Shown: one piece after another, positions 7,908-16,104 of the stretch
Layout of the letters: each line of letters opens with the position of its first letter
Numbering within the stretch: position 1 is the first letter of the stretch
Source: Polaromonas sp.
GTDB lineage: Bacteria; Pseudomonadota; Gammaproteobacteria; Burkholderiales; Burkholderiaceae_C
Length of the DNA stretch: 64,000 nucleotides
Assembly (NCBI GenBank): GCA_021153985.1
Contig: JAJKJM010000083.1
Location: 1-64,000 of the forward strand
Direction: 5' to 3'
Program-made: the position numbers and the translations under genes
Notes under the pieces: generated by a model
The model's database searches: none
What the model was told of the DNA's origin: nothing
What the model saw: only the letters and a program-made list of their open reading frames with translations

Positions 7908-8918
7908 TCAGTCCGGTTTGATTTTTGCGCGCGCCGCCACTTCCTTCCAGCGCGCCTGCTCGGTTTTGATAAAGGCACCGTACTGCGCCGGTGTGTCGCC
8001 AATCGGCAGGGCCGTGTCACCGCGCAGGCGTTCGGTCGCTTGCGGGTTGCGCATGGCTTTGTTGCAGGCTTCGGCGATGCGGTCGATGTTGGCTTGCGGC
8101 ATGTTGGACGGCGCATTGAGGCCGTACCACTGCGTCATTTCAAAACCGGGGTAGCCGCTTTCTGCCACGGTGGGCACATCGGGCAGCTGCGGCAGGCGTT
8201 CTTTGGTGCCGGTGGCAATGCAGCGCAGCTTGCCCGACTTGATATGCGCCAGGATGGCCGGCGCGCCCACGCTGGCGGCGTCCAGCCGGCCGGCCAGCAG
8301 GTCGGTGAGTTGCGGGCCGGTGCCGCGGTAGGGCACGTGCAGCACAAAGGTGTTGGTCGCCATCTTCAGATATTCAAACGCCAGGTGGCCGGCGCTGCCG
8401 TTGCCGGCCGAGCCGTAATTGAGCTGGCCGGGCTTGGCCTTGGCCAGCGCGATGAATTCCTTGAGGTTGTTGGCCGGCACGCTGGCATTGACGACGTAGA
8501 GGCTGGGCACCTTGGCCAGCAACGAGATGGGCTTGAAGTCCTTGTTGGTGTCGAAAGGCAGTTTGTCGAAGATGAAGGGGTTGACCGCCATGGTGCCGAT
8601 GTGGCCGAGGATGATGGTGTGGCCGTCGGTCGAGGCGGCGCAGTCCTGCATCGCGATGTTGCCGCTGGCGCCGGGTTTGTTTTCAACGAACACCGTCTGG
8701 CCCAGGCTTTTGGTGAGCTCGTTGGCGGTCGAGCGCGCGACGATCTCGGAGCTGCCGCCGGGCGCAAAGGGCACCAGCAGGCGTATCGGCTTGCTGGGCC
8801 AGGCAGGCTGCGCGTGGGCCGAGCTGAGCAGGCCGGGAAAGGCCGACACCGCGGCCAGTGCGCCGGTGGTTTTAAGGCCGAGTTGAAGTGCGCTGCGGCG
8901 CGAGCTTGGCTGTGTCAT
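7908..8918 (-). CDS. Bug/TctC-family tripartite tricarboxylate transporter substrate-binding protein
   Basis: The 336-aa periplasmic receptor begins with a twin-arginine-like signal (SRRSALQLGLKTTGALAAVSAF) ending near SSAHA-QPAWPSKPIRLLVPFAPGGSS. That last stretch is the hallmark start of Bug proteins. GKPGASGNI-like (ENKPGASGNIA) and VPYRGTGPQLTDLLAGRLD motifs follow. Bug receptors capture small organic acids for TctAB membrane partners, none of which is nearby, so this is an orphan receptor. GGAGA lies about seven bases before the ATG at 8918, which decides the start. Confidence 0.93.
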   Translation of the reverse strand: MTQPSSRRSALQLGLKTTGALAAVSAFPGLLSSAHAQPAWPSKPIRLLVPFAPGGSSEIVARSTANELTKSLGQTVFVENKPGASGNIAMQDCAASTDGHTIILGHIGTMAVNPFIFDKLPFDTNKDFKPISLLAKVPSLYVVNASVPANNLKEFIALAKAKPGQLNYGSAGNGSAGHLAFEYLKMATNTFVLHVPYRGTGPQLTDLLAGRLDAASVGAPAILAHIKSGKLRCIATGTKERLPQLPDVPTVAESGYPGFEMTQWYGLNAPSNMPQANIDRIAEACNKAMRNPQATERLRGDTALPIGDTPAQYGAFIKTEQARWKEVAARAKIKPD

Positions 8919-9028
8919 GTCATGTCTCCGTGTCGTTGTCGTGAAGCCCAATATAGGACGCTGGGGGCGCTGCGGAGCTACGTGATTCCGCTAACGAGGG
9001 TAAGCCCTGCGCTGGACGCAAGGCCTTG

Positions 9029-9415
9029 TTAATTGAACGATGCGTCAAAGCGCTCGCGTGCGGCCTTCAGGCTCTGGTGGTTTCGCTCGGCCCAGTTGTC
9101 CAGCGGGATCAGGGTTTCGCTCAGTGACTCGCCGAGCGTGCTGAGCCGGTATTCGACATGCGGCGGCACGGTCTGGTGGTCGGCGCGCAGCACCAGGCCG
9201 TTGCGTACCAGTTCCTTCAGTGTTTGCGTCAGCATTTTTTGCGAGATGCCTTCGATCTTGCGCATCAGTTCGTTGTTGCGCACCGGGCCCTCGGCCAATG
9301 CCGGGATGACCAGTAACGCCCATTTGCTGGCAACCAGCTCCAGCGCCTGGCGCGACGGGCAGGCCTGGCTAAACACAGTTGAGCTATCGGTGGAGGGGTC
9401 GGAGGGAATTGTCAT
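9029..9415 (-). CDS. HxlR-family winged-helix regulator
   Basis: The 128-aa protein has the HxlR pattern: a cysteine near the N-terminus (SQACPSRQALELVASKWALLVIPAL), then the winged helix (NNELMRKIEGISQKMLTQTLKELVRNGLV) and the wing with PPHVEYRLSTLGESL. HxlR proteins such as YodB use that cysteine to sense electrophiles or diamide and repress azoreductases and quinone-handling genes. Here it lies divergent from an SMR transporter and an azoreductase-like gene, which fits that role. The start is a normal ATG with nearby GGAGG. Confidence 0.9.
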   Translation of the reverse strand: MTIPSDPSTDSSTVFSQACPSRQALELVASKWALLVIPALAEGPVRNNELMRKIEGISQKMLTQTLKELVRNGLVLRADHQTVPPHVEYRLSTLGESLSETLIPLDNWAERNHQSLKAARERFDASFN

Positions 9416-9417
9416 GG

Positions 9418-9464
9418 TTACCAGAAGGTGCGTACTTGCCTATGGGTAATCGTAAACCTAAGCT
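9418..9464. promoter_or_regulatory. Divergent regulatory region of the HxlR/SMR pair
   Basis: The gap of 95 bases contains an imperfect inverted pair, TTACC at 9418 and GGTAA at 9445. It also holds a weak sigma-70-like promoter for the rightward genes (TTGCCT at 9436, 17 bases, TAAGCT at 9459). An HxlR dimer could bind here. The match is weak and is offered only as a candidate. Confidence 0.25.
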
Positions 9465-9510
9465 GTCGGCTCATCAATCCTAGAACCTATTCCCGAAAGA
9501 AAGACCCACT

Positions 9511-9834
9511 ATGGCCTGGCTCTATTTACTCGCCGCAAGCATTGTCGAAATCGCAATGGCCTTGTTCCTCAAATCCTCTGAAGGCTGGACGCGCCTGTGG
9601 CCCAGCCTGCTGGGCGTGGCCGCGGCCGGCGCCAGCATTTTCTTTTTGACGCATGCCGTGAAGACGCTGCCGGTGGGCACGGCCTACGCGATCTGGACGG
9701 GCATTGGCTCGGTCGGTGTGACTGTGATCGGCATTCTCTGGATGGGCGAGAGCGCATCGGCGCTGCGCCTGGTCTGCGTGGCGCTGGTGGTGGCCGGCAT
9801 GGTGGGCTTGCGCCTGCTGGACGGCACGGCGTGA
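9511..9834 (+). CDS. Small multidrug resistance (SMR) family transporter
   Basis: A 107-aa protein of four transmembrane helices. The first helix carries the essential membrane glutamate at position 13 (AASIVEIAMALFLKSSEGW). The GTAYAIWTGIGSVGVTVIG segment is diagnostic for SMR proteins. The sequence leans to the SugE/Gdx side rather than EmrE, so guanidinium or cationic compounds are possible substrates. It is divergent from the HxlR gene and 25 bases upstream of the azoreductase-like gene, so the two are probably one operon. Confidence 0.9.
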   Translation: MAWLYLLAASIVEIAMALFLKSSEGWTRLWPSLLGVAAAGASIFFLTHAVKTLPVGTAYAIWTGIGSVGVTVIGILWMGESASALRLVCVALVVAGMVGLRLLDGTA

Positions 9835-9859
9835 CGGCTGGCATGACAAGGAGAAACGC

Positions 9860-10486
9860 ATGACGCATCTCGTTTATATCGAAGCCTCTCCGATGCAGGC
9901 CGCATCGACGTCCATCGCTGTCGCTACGGCCTGGCTGGAGGCGTATCGCCAGGCGCACCCTGACGACACCGTGGACACGATTAATGTCTGGGACATCGAC
10001 CTGCCGCCCTTTGATGCCGACATGATTGCCGCGAAATTTGCGGTGCTGCGCGCGCAGAATGCGACCGCCCCGCAGCAGGCGCTGTGGGCGCGCGCGGTGG
10101 CGGTGTCGCAGCGCTTCAACGCGGCGGACTGTTATCTTTTCAGCCTGCCGATGTGGAATTTCGGCATCCCTTACCGGCTCAAGCATTTCATCGACGTGGT
10201 GACGCTGCCGGGGCAAAACTGGCGCTGGTCGCGGGAAGCCGGCTACCAGGCGCTGCTGCCCGGCAAGCGTGCGACGCTGGTGTATTCAAGCGCGGGGGCG
10301 TATCCGCTGCGGCCGGATGAAGACGAGTCGGATTTCCAGAAGCCGTATATGCGGCGCTGGCTGCGGTTTCTGGATATTGCGGTGACGGCCGAGATCAGCG
10401 CCTCACCGACGCTGGTGCCGCCCGAAGCGCTGGCGGCGACCAAGGCTGGGGCGATGGAGCGGGCACGGGCGCTGGCCGCAAATTAA
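9860..10486 (+). CDS. azoR: FMN-dependent NADH-azoreductase-like flavodoxin-fold protein
   Basis: The 208-aa protein has the AzoR layout: a VYIEASPMQAASTSIAVATAWLEAY phosphate-binding start, the SLPMWNFGIPYRLKHFIDVVTLPGQNW segment typical of the azoreductase/quinone reductase family, and a GKRATLVYSSAGAYP strand. It probably carries out two-electron reduction of quinones or azo compounds using NAD(P)H and FMN. A GGAG ribosome site precedes the ATG. With the upstream SMR gene and the divergent HxlR regulator it forms a likely electrophile-stress unit. The exact substrate is not known. Confidence 0.85.
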   Translation: MTHLVYIEASPMQAASTSIAVATAWLEAYRQAHPDDTVDTINVWDIDLPPFDADMIAAKFAVLRAQNATAPQQALWARAVAVSQRFNAADCYLFSLPMWNFGIPYRLKHFIDVVTLPGQNWRWSREAGYQALLPGKRATLVYSSAGAYPLRPDEDESDFQKPYMRRWLRFLDIAVTAEISASPTLVPPEALAATKAGAMERARALAAN

Positions 10487-10494
10487 CGCGGCGG

Positions 10495-11172
10495 TCACCG
10501 GGGTATCTTTGCAATCTCCAGCGTGGTCACGATCCCGTTGGCCAGCGCATCGCCCTGTTGCGGTTTTGCGCACAGCTCCTTGCGCAGTTTCGGGTCTTCG
10601 CTGCCCTGGCACAGCATCACGCCGTCGGGGCCGATGCCAGGCACTTGGGGGTGATAGAAATAGGCGAAGCCGTTGTGGCTGGACAGGTTGACCCACTGCT
10701 CTACCAGCTGGGGATTGGCTTTGCCGTCGCTGTATTTGATGATCCAGGCTTTCAGCGCCGGCATGCGCGCCTGTTGCAGGCTGCCGTCCGGCGCATAGTT
10801 GCCGTGGAAGCCCACGACCGTTCTTTCGAGCGGCTGGTCGTCGGAATAGGCGCGTGTGGCGCCGCCCAAAAACATGCGCGAACACGACGAACGGCAATAG
10901 CCCGACAGCAAAGTCGCCAGGCCTTTTTCACGGATGTATTCGCCGGTGGCATAGCCGGCCCGGGCGTCCCCGCCCGAGGAGTTTTTGAGCACCACCGTCG
11001 TGATGCCGGGGTGTTGCTCTATCGCGGCCTGCAAGACCCGCTGTTCATTGCCGGTCACCTTGCCCGACAGAAAGATATAGGGCTCCCTGATCTCCACGTC
11101 CATGGCGCAAGCGCATGACGCAAAGAAAAAAACCGCCAGGGTGCACAACCAGCGGTTCGGGCGGGCGGTCAT
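10495..11172 (-). CDS. Secreted ClpP/crotonase-fold-like protein
   Basis: A 225-aa protein with a signal peptide (hydrophobic residues about 8-22, cleavage near ACA-MDV). The mature part resembles periplasmic ClpP-like proteins: an early beta strand, VVLKNSSGGDARAGYATGEYIREKG, and then SGYCRSSCSRMFLGGATR. The serines in CRSSCS sit where the nucleophile of ClpP-like folds falls, and the neighbouring cysteines could form a disulfide. Whether it is a protease is unproven. It overlaps the upstream FMN reductase gene by four bases, indicating translational coupling. Confidence 0.75.
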   Translation of the reverse strand: MTARPNRWLCTLAVFFFASCACAMDVEIREPYIFLSGKVTGNEQRVLQAAIEQHPGITTVVLKNSSGGDARAGYATGEYIREKGLATLLSGYCRSSCSRMFLGGATRAYSDDQPLERTVVGFHGNYAPDGSLQQARMPALKAWIIKYSDGKANPQLVEQWVNLSSHNGFAYFYHPQVPGIGPDGVMLCQGSEDPKLRKELCAKPQQGDALANGIVTTLEIAKIPR

Positions 11173-11759
11173 GCGGCGAGGCGTTGCGAGGCAAACAGCA
11201 CCTGGTCGATGACAGCCTGCACATTTTTGAGATGTGCTTCATCCAGCAGGCTGCCGTCCGCGTCAAAAGCGCTCCCGGCGCGGCCCAGGGCAAATGCCTT
11301 GGGCGCGACCCAGCATTGCGCATTGAGCAAAAGCGGCACTAGGTGGCTTTGCGAACGCAGACCGCCGAGTGCGCCGGGCGAGGCGCTGAGCACGCCGACC
11401 ACTTTGCCGGTGAAAGACTTGAAGCCTTCGTGCCAGGCCGGGTCGCTCTTGACGGGGCTGGACACCCAGTCGATGGTGTTCTTCAGCAGGGCGGTGTAGC
11501 TGCCGTTGTATTCGGGCGAGCAGATGATCCAGGCCGGGTGGTCGTACATCAGCTGCTTGAGTTTCATCACGTCGGGCGGCGTGCCCCTGGCTTCAAGGTC
11601 GGCGTTGTACATGGGGATGTCAAAGTCGGCCAGCTCGATGTGAGTGACCTCGGCGCCGCTGGCGCGCGCCAGGGCGGCGGTGACGTGGGCCAGTTTGCGG
11701 TTGAAGGAGTTTTGGCGGGTGCTGCCGGCGAAGATGAGGAGTTTTTGGGGGGCGGTCAT
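11169..11759 (-). CDS. NADPH-dependent FMN reductase
   Basis: The 196-aa flavodoxin-like protein starts KLLIFAGSTRQNSFNRKLA, which contains the FMN phosphate-binding GSTRxxSxN loop. It also carries SPEYNGSYTALLKNTIDW, the second FMN-binding signature of the ChrR/SsuE-like family. These enzymes reduce quinones, chromate or free flavin with NADPH. Length is normal. It is the first gene of a pair with the secreted ClpP-like gene, overlapping it by four bases. The biological substrate is unknown. Confidence 0.9.
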   Translation of the reverse strand: MTAPQKLLIFAGSTRQNSFNRKLAHVTAALARASGAEVTHIELADFDIPMYNADLEARGTPPDVMKLKQLMYDHPAWIICSPEYNGSYTALLKNTIDWVSSPVKSDPAWHEGFKSFTGKVVGVLSASPGALGGLRSQSHLVPLLLNAQCWVAPKAFALGRAGSAFDADGSLLDEAHLKNVQAVIDQVLFASQRLAA

Positions 11760-11832
11760 GGGTTGATTTCACCACAGGGTATGGGGTGAAAAACTGCGTG
11801 CTGAGTGCCTTGCAAGCACGAACCCGCTAAAA

Positions 11833-11860
11833 TGTACAAAACACTGAAATTTGTACAAAA
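11833..11860. promoter_or_regulatory. Paired TGTACAAAA boxes at the antitoxin promoter
   Basis: Two identical 9-base boxes (11833-11841 and 11852-11860), each containing the palindrome TGTACA, lie 19 bases apart. The second ends on the first base of the antitoxin ATG. Phd/YefM antitoxins repress their own operon by binding palindromes around the start, so these are the likely operators. The ribosome site is poor, as the box replaces it. Confidence 0.5.
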
Positions 11861-12105
11861 TGCACACCATACCCCTGAGCGAGTTCCGCGCTCACGCCTC
11901 AGCCATGATTGACCTGGTCGAACAGGGCGAAACCGTCCGCATACTCCGGCACGGCAAGCCGGTGGCCGAGCTGGTGCCCCTGAAGGCCGAAGAAGACGCG
12001 GCCAAGGTACCGAGCTGGAAAACGCCCTTCGAGCCCGTCGTTTTGCCGCCCGGCGTGTCGCTGTCGCAAGCGGTGCTGGACGAGCGGAATGAATCACCAT
12101 GGTGA
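11860..12105 (+). CDS. Phd/YefM-family antitoxin
   Basis: The 81-aa antitoxin begins MHTIPLSEFRAHASAMIDLVEQGETVRILRHGKPVAELVP, the standard Phd/YefM DNA-binding domain. The C-terminal tail (PSWKTPFEPVVLPPGVSLSQAVLDERNE) is the expected disordered toxin-binding part. It overlaps the following VapC-type toxin gene by seven bases, so the pair is translated together. The ATG at 11860 was preferred over a TTG three codons upstream because it yields the usual start. It should neutralise the toxin and repress the operon. Confidence 0.88.
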   Translation: MHTIPLSEFRAHASAMIDLVEQGETVRILRHGKPVAELVPLKAEEDAAKVPSWKTPFEPVVLPPGVSLSQAVLDERNESPW

Positions 12106-12596
12106 AGCGCTTGCAGGCGGCCTATGTGGCGCAGTCCACAGGCAGCGCCACCCGCGCGGTGGCGCGCGACGGCGAAGCGCGGCTGATGTTTGACGCGTCG
12201 GCGCTGACCAAGCGCTACGCCAGCGAGGCTGGCCGCGACCGGGTACTGATGTTGTTTGAGGCGGCCAGCGAATTGCTGGTGGCTGCACATTGCAAGACCG
12301 AGGTGGCTTCGGCACTGCTCCGGCGGCGGCGCGACGGCAGCCTTCCGGCACCGGAATTTGACCGAGCCTTGGCCGCCGCGCAACGTGATGTGGCCGACAT
12401 GACGCTGGTTCCACTCGACTCACATGTCGAGCGCTTTGCGTTTGCCGCGATGGAGCAGGGCCCTTTGCGCGGCATGGACGCCCTGCATGTGGGCAGCGCG
12501 CTGGCCAGCCGGGTGGACCTGTTCGTCACGGCGGACAGGCGCCAGGCGCAGGTGGCGCGGGGCATGGGCCTGGCCACGGAATTGATCGAGAGTTAG
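12099..12596 (+). CDS. vapC: PIN-domain (VapC-type) toxin
   Basis: The PIN nuclease domain runs from about residue 29 to 163. Four acidic residues typical of Mg2+-dependent PIN RNases are visible: Asp32 in MFDASALTKRY, Glu in CKTEVASALLRRR, Asp in GMDALHVGSALA and Asp in VTADRRQAQVA. The approximately 28-residue N-terminal extension before MFDASAL is unusual for VapC proteins; a start nearer MFDAS (12187) would also overlap less with the antitoxin. VapC toxins cleave tRNA or rRNA. Cognate antitoxin is directly upstream. Confidence 0.85.
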   Translation: MVKRLQAAYVAQSTGSATRAVARDGEARLMFDASALTKRYASEAGRDRVLMLFEAASELLVAAHCKTEVASALLRRRRDGSLPAPEFDRALAAAQRDVADMTLVPLDSHVERFAFAAMEQGPLRGMDALHVGSALASRVDLFVTADRRQAQVARGMGLATELIES

Positions 12597-12633
12597 CAAG
12601 TGAGTAGTTGGTCGCAAGACCCAAAGGTTGGAT

Positions 12634-14619
12634 ATGTTTTACCCCCAAGAATTTGACGTGATCGTGGTCGGTGGCGGCCATGCCGGCACCGAAGCTGCCC
12701 TGGCTTCGGCGCGCATGGGCTGCAAGACTTTGCTGCTGTCGCACAACATCGAGACGCTCGGCCAGATGAGCTGCAACCCGTCCATCGGCGGTATCGGCAA
12801 GGGCCACCTGGTCAAAGAGGTGGATGCCCTGGGCGGCGCGATGGCGCTGGCCACCGACGAAGGCGGCATCCAGTTTCGCATCCTCAACAGCTCCAAGGGC
12901 CCGGCCGTGCGCGCCACCCGGGCGCAGGCCGACCGGATTTTGTACAAGGCGGCCATCCGCCGCAAGCTGGAGAACCAGCCTAATTTGTGGCTGTTCCAGC
13001 AGGCGGTCGATGACCTGATGGTGGAGGGCGACCGGGTGGTGGGCGCCGTCACGCAGGTCGGCATCCGTTTCCGCTCGCGCACCGTGGTGCTGACGGCCGG
13101 GACTTTTCTGGACGGCAAGATCCATGTCGGGCTCAACAACTACGCGGCCGGCAGGGCGGGCGACCCGCCGGCGGTGTCGCTCTCGGCACGGCTCAAAGAA
13201 CTCAAGCTGCCGCAGGGCCGACTCAAAACCGGCACGCCGCCGCGCATTGACGGCCGCTCGATCGACTTCAGCAAATGCACCGAACAACCCGGCGACGGCA
13301 TGCCCGGCGGTATCGAAGGGCCGGTTCCGGTGTTCAGTTTTATGGGCGGGGGCATCGCCCACCCCAGGCAAATGTCTTGCTGGATCACCCATACCAACGA
13401 GCGTACCCACGACATCATCCGCTCGGGATTTGACCGCAGCCCGATGTTCACCGGCAAGATCGACGGCATTGGCCCGCGCTATTGCCCGAGCGTGGAAGAC
13501 AAGATCAACCGCTTTGCCGACAAGGAAAGCCACCAGATTTTCCTGGAGCCCGAGGGCCTGACCACCCACGAGATCTACCCCAACGGCATCTCGACCAGCC
13601 TGCCTTTTGACATCCAGTACGAGCTGGTGCGCTCCATGGCCGGGATGGAAAACGCCCATATCCTTCGGCCCGGTTACGCCATCGAGTACGACTACTTTGA
13701 CCCGCGGGCGCTCAAATCCAGCTTTGAGACCCGGGCCATTGGGGGGCTATTCTTTGCCGGGCAGATCAACGGGACGACCGGTTATGAAGAGGCGGCCGCG
13801 CAGGGTTTGTTCGCCGGTGTTAATGCCGCGCTGCAATGCCAAGGCAAAGAGGCCTGGCTGCCAGCGCGCAATGAAGCCTACCTCGGCGTGCTGGTCGACG
13901 ACCTAATTACCAAGGGCGTGACCGAGCCCTACCGCATGTTCACCAGCCGGGCGGAGTTTCGCCTGATGCTGCGTGAGGACAACGCCGACATGCGCCTGAC
14001 CGAAAAAGGCCGGGAACTTGGGCTGGTGGACGACGCCCGCTGGGACGCCTTCAACCGAAAACGCGACACTGTTTCACGTGAAACAGCCCGGCTTCGGGCG
14101 ATTTGGGTCAACCCGAACAACCTGCCGGTGGCAGAGGCCGAGCGCGTTTTGGGCAAATCCATCGAGCGCGAGTACAACCTGCTTGACCTGCTTCGCCGCC
14201 CGGACGTGAACTACGCCGGGCTGATGTCGCTGGAAGAGGGCAAGTACGCCAACCCCGAACTCGCTGCCGAAGCGGCGGCCAGCGACGACATGGCCAAAAG
14301 CGTGATCGAACAGATCGAGATCACGGCCAAGTACGCCGGCTATATCGACCTGCAAAAGACAGAAGTCGAGCGGGCCGCGCATTACGAAAACCTGAAACTG
14401 CCGGCCGACCTGGACTACCTGCAGGTGCCGGCACTGAGTTTTGAGGCGCGCCAGACTTTGGCCAAACACCGGCCCGAAACCCTGGGGCTGGCCTCGCGCA
14501 TCTCGGGCATTACCCCGGCGACGGTGTCTTTGCTGCTGGTGCACCTGAAGAAGAACCTCTGGAAAAACACGGTTCCGCTTCAGGCTACCGACACTTCCAA
14601 CGAAAAAGCCCAAGCCTGA
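12634..14619 (+). CDS. mnmG: tRNA uridine-34 5-carboxymethylaminomethyl synthesis enzyme MnmG
   Basis: With MnmE this FAD enzyme modifies U34 of certain tRNAs. The 661-aa protein starts with the FAD-binding [23 protein letters not shown]. It has the GidA signatures [20 protein letters not shown] and [13 protein letters not shown], and the C-terminal helical domain ending in [20 protein letters not shown]. Length is normal. Its stop overlaps the rsmG start by one base, an arrangement conserved near bacterial origins. A perfect parS site lies inside the coding region at 14070-14085. The ATG at 12634 is preferred over a TTG two codons upstream. Confidence 0.98.
   Translation: MFYPQEFDVIVVGGGHAGTEAALASARMGCKTLLLSHNIETLGQMSCNPSIGGIGKGHLVKEVDALGGAMALATDEGGIQFRILNSSKGPAVRATRAQADRILYKAAIRRKLENQPNLWLFQQAVDDLMVEGDRVVGAVTQVGIRFRSRTVVLTAGTFLDGKIHVGLNNYAAGRAGDPPAVSLSARLKELKLPQGRLKTGTPPRIDGRSIDFSKCTEQPGDGMPGGIEGPVPVFSFMGGGIAHPRQMSCWITHTNERTHDIIRSGFDRSPMFTGKIDGIGPRYCPSVEDKINRFADKESHQIFLEPEGLTTHEIYPNGISTSLPFDIQYELVRSMAGMENAHILRPGYAIEYDYFDPRALKSSFETRAIGGLFFAGQINGTTGYEEAAAQGLFAGVNAALQCQGKEAWLPARNEAYLGVLVDDLITKGVTEPYRMFTSRAEFRLMLREDNADMRLTEKGRELGLVDDARWDAFNRKRDTVSRETARLRAIWVNPNNLPVAEAERVLGKSIEREYNLLDLLRRPDVNYAGLMSLEEGKYANPELAAEAAASDDMAKSVIEQIEITAKYAGYIDLQKTEVERAAHYENLKLPADLDYLQVPALSFEARQTLAKHRPETLGLASRISGITPATVSLLLVHLKKNLWKNTVPLQATDTSNEKAQA
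14070..14085. other. parS: parS centromere site, perfect 16-mer
   Basis: The sequence TGTTTCACGTGAAACA is the exact bacterial ParB-binding consensus. It sits within mnmG, 2 kb upstream of parA. ParB from 18899-19837 should load and spread here to segregate the chromosome origin region. It does not disturb the reading frame; the codons read TVSRET. Confidence 0.95.
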
Positions 14620-15287
14620 TGCGGGCCGGTGAACAGGAATTGCGCGCCGGCCTGAAGGCGCTGCAGCTGGATTTGGGCGATGCCCAGGTCGCCCAGCTGC
14701 TGGATTACCAGGACCTGATCGGCAAATGGACCAGGGTTTACAACCTGACGGCCGTGCGCGACCCGGCTGAAATGATGACGCACCACCTGCTGGACAGCCT
14801 GGCGGCCATCCTTCCGCTGCGGCGTTATCTGGAGAAAGCCGGGCTGGGGCAGGGCGCCAGGTTGCTGGATGTGGGTTCCGGCGCCGGACTTCCGGGTGTC
14901 GTGATTGCCATCTGCTGCCCCGATGTGGCGGTGACTTGCGTGGATACGGTGGCCAAAAAAGCCGCGTTCATCAAGCAGGCGGCGCTGGCTTTGAAGCTGC
15001 CTAAGCTCTCCGGTCTGCATGCCCGGGTCGAAACCATCGCCACGCCGTTTGACGTGATCTGCTCCCGGGCCTTCGCTTCCTTGGCAGATTTCACCAACTG
15101 GTCGGCTAACGCCTTGGCGCCTCAAGGTGCCTGGATGGCGATGAAGGGCAAGCACCCGGCCGACGAAATCGCCGCCTTGCCAGCCAGCGTCGAAGTGTTT
15201 CACGTGGAACAACTGCAGGTTCCTGGGCTGGATGCCGAGCGCTGCATTGTCTGGATGAGGGCGAAACCCGCCGCCACGCCGACCTGA
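14619..15287 (+). CDS. rsmG: 16S rRNA (guanine-527-N7) methyltransferase RsmG
   Basis: The 222-aa SAM-dependent enzyme methylates G527 of 16S rRNA. The SAM-binding motif is ARLLDVGSGAGLPGVVIAI; the N-terminal KWTRVYNLTAVRDPAEMMTHHLLDSL helix region is diagnostic for RsmG. VICSRAFASLADF follows in the catalytic part. It shares one base with the mnmG stop. A near-perfect parS lies near its 3' end at 15196-15211. Loss of RsmG gives low-level streptomycin resistance in other bacteria. Confidence 0.97.
   Translation: MRAGEQELRAGLKALQLDLGDAQVAQLLDYQDLIGKWTRVYNLTAVRDPAEMMTHHLLDSLAAILPLRRYLEKAGLGQGARLLDVGSGAGLPGVVIAICCPDVAVTCVDTVAKKAAFIKQAALALKLPKLSGLHARVETIATPFDVICSRAFASLADFTNWSANALAPQGAWMAMKGKHPADEIAALPASVEVFHVEQLQVPGLDAERCIVWMRAKPAATPT
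15196..15211. other. parS: parS centromere site, one mismatch
   Basis: TGTTTCACGTGGAACA differs from the consensus only at position 12 (G instead of A). It lies inside rsmG, 1126 bases from the perfect site in mnmG. Tandem parS sites close to parAB are common in this order of bacteria. The core CACGTG is intact, so ParB binding is expected. Confidence 0.85.
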
Positions 15288-15450
15288 AAACCGGCACGGG
15301 CACAGAATCTTCGCCCGGCCCGTTGTTCGGGCACAAAAAGAAACCTCCGCAGACACCAAATCGGCCTTAACCGGGTCGGTTTGGCGTTTCAGCCGGACAC
15401 CCCTGTCGTAAACTCGGTTCCTTCTTCTCTCTACTTTCTGGAGAATCTCC

Positions 15451-16077
15451 ATGTTGGGCTCATTCGTCGGCATCGCCGACTACGGTGCTTTTGTCGTCGC
15501 CATCATTGTGTTTTTGCTGATTCCCGGCCCGGGCAACCTGGCGCTGATCACTTCGACCAGCAAGGGCGGCATCGCGGGCGGCCTGGGTGCGACTTTCGGC
15601 GTGATCGCCGGCGACCAGGTCTTGCTCTGGGCGGCAGTAGCCGGGGTGTCGGCCATCATGGCGGCGTACCCGACGGCTTTTCATATCGTCCAGTGGGCGG
15701 GCGCTATTTACCTGGCCTTTTTGGGCATCAAGATGCTGATGGCCAAGCCCGGCGATGCGCCGCTGCTTAATATCAAGCCTCGGCACTACTTTCAACAGGC
15801 CATGATGATCACCTTGCTGAACCCCAAGGCCATCGTGTTCTATATGGCCTTTTTCCCGCTGTTTGTCGATCCGGCCCAGCATCAGGGGCTGAAGACTTTC
15901 GCCGTGATGGCGGCCACGATTGCCGGGCTGACTTTCCTGTATGGCCTGACCTCGGTGATGATCACCTACCACCTGGCCGAACGCATTCGCGCCAACCCCA
16001 AAATCACCTCGGTTCTGAACAAGCTGGCGGGTGTCTTCCTGATTGGCTTTGGCTTGAAACTGGCCGTCTCCAAGTAA
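15451..16077 (+). CDS. LysE/RhtB-family amino acid exporter
   Basis: The 208-aa inner-membrane protein has about six hydrophobic helices and the family signature LLIPGPGNLALITSTSKGG near residues 22-40. IKMLMAKPGDAP and QQAMMITLLNPKAIVFYMAFFPLFV, typical of RhtB proteins, follow. It probably exports amino acids such as threonine, homoserine or leucine. A CTGGAG ribosome site precedes the start. A LysE gene between rsmG and parA is a layout I recall in Comamonadaceae. The substrate cannot be told from sequence. Confidence 0.9.
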   Translation: MLGSFVGIADYGAFVVAIIVFLLIPGPGNLALITSTSKGGIAGGLGATFGVIAGDQVLLWAAVAGVSAIMAAYPTAFHIVQWAGAIYLAFLGIKMLMAKPGDAPLLNIKPRHYFQQAMMITLLNPKAIVFYMAFFPLFVDPAQHQGLKTFAVMAATIAGLTFLYGLTSVMITYHLAERIRANPKITSVLNKLAGVFLIGFGLKLAVSK

Positions 16078-16104
16078 CTCCCTCACAACAATTAAAAGAA
16101 ACTG

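Noticed and set aside
7830-9032. A 400-codon rightward frame opposite the TTT receptor
   Set aside because: Composition is Gly/Ala/Val/Arg/His-rich with no motif; the leftward frame encodes a complete Bug-type receptor with signal peptide.
15300-15345. Terminator after rsmG
   Set aside because: A weak GCCCG/CGGGC stem exists but no T run follows on the plus strand; not listed.
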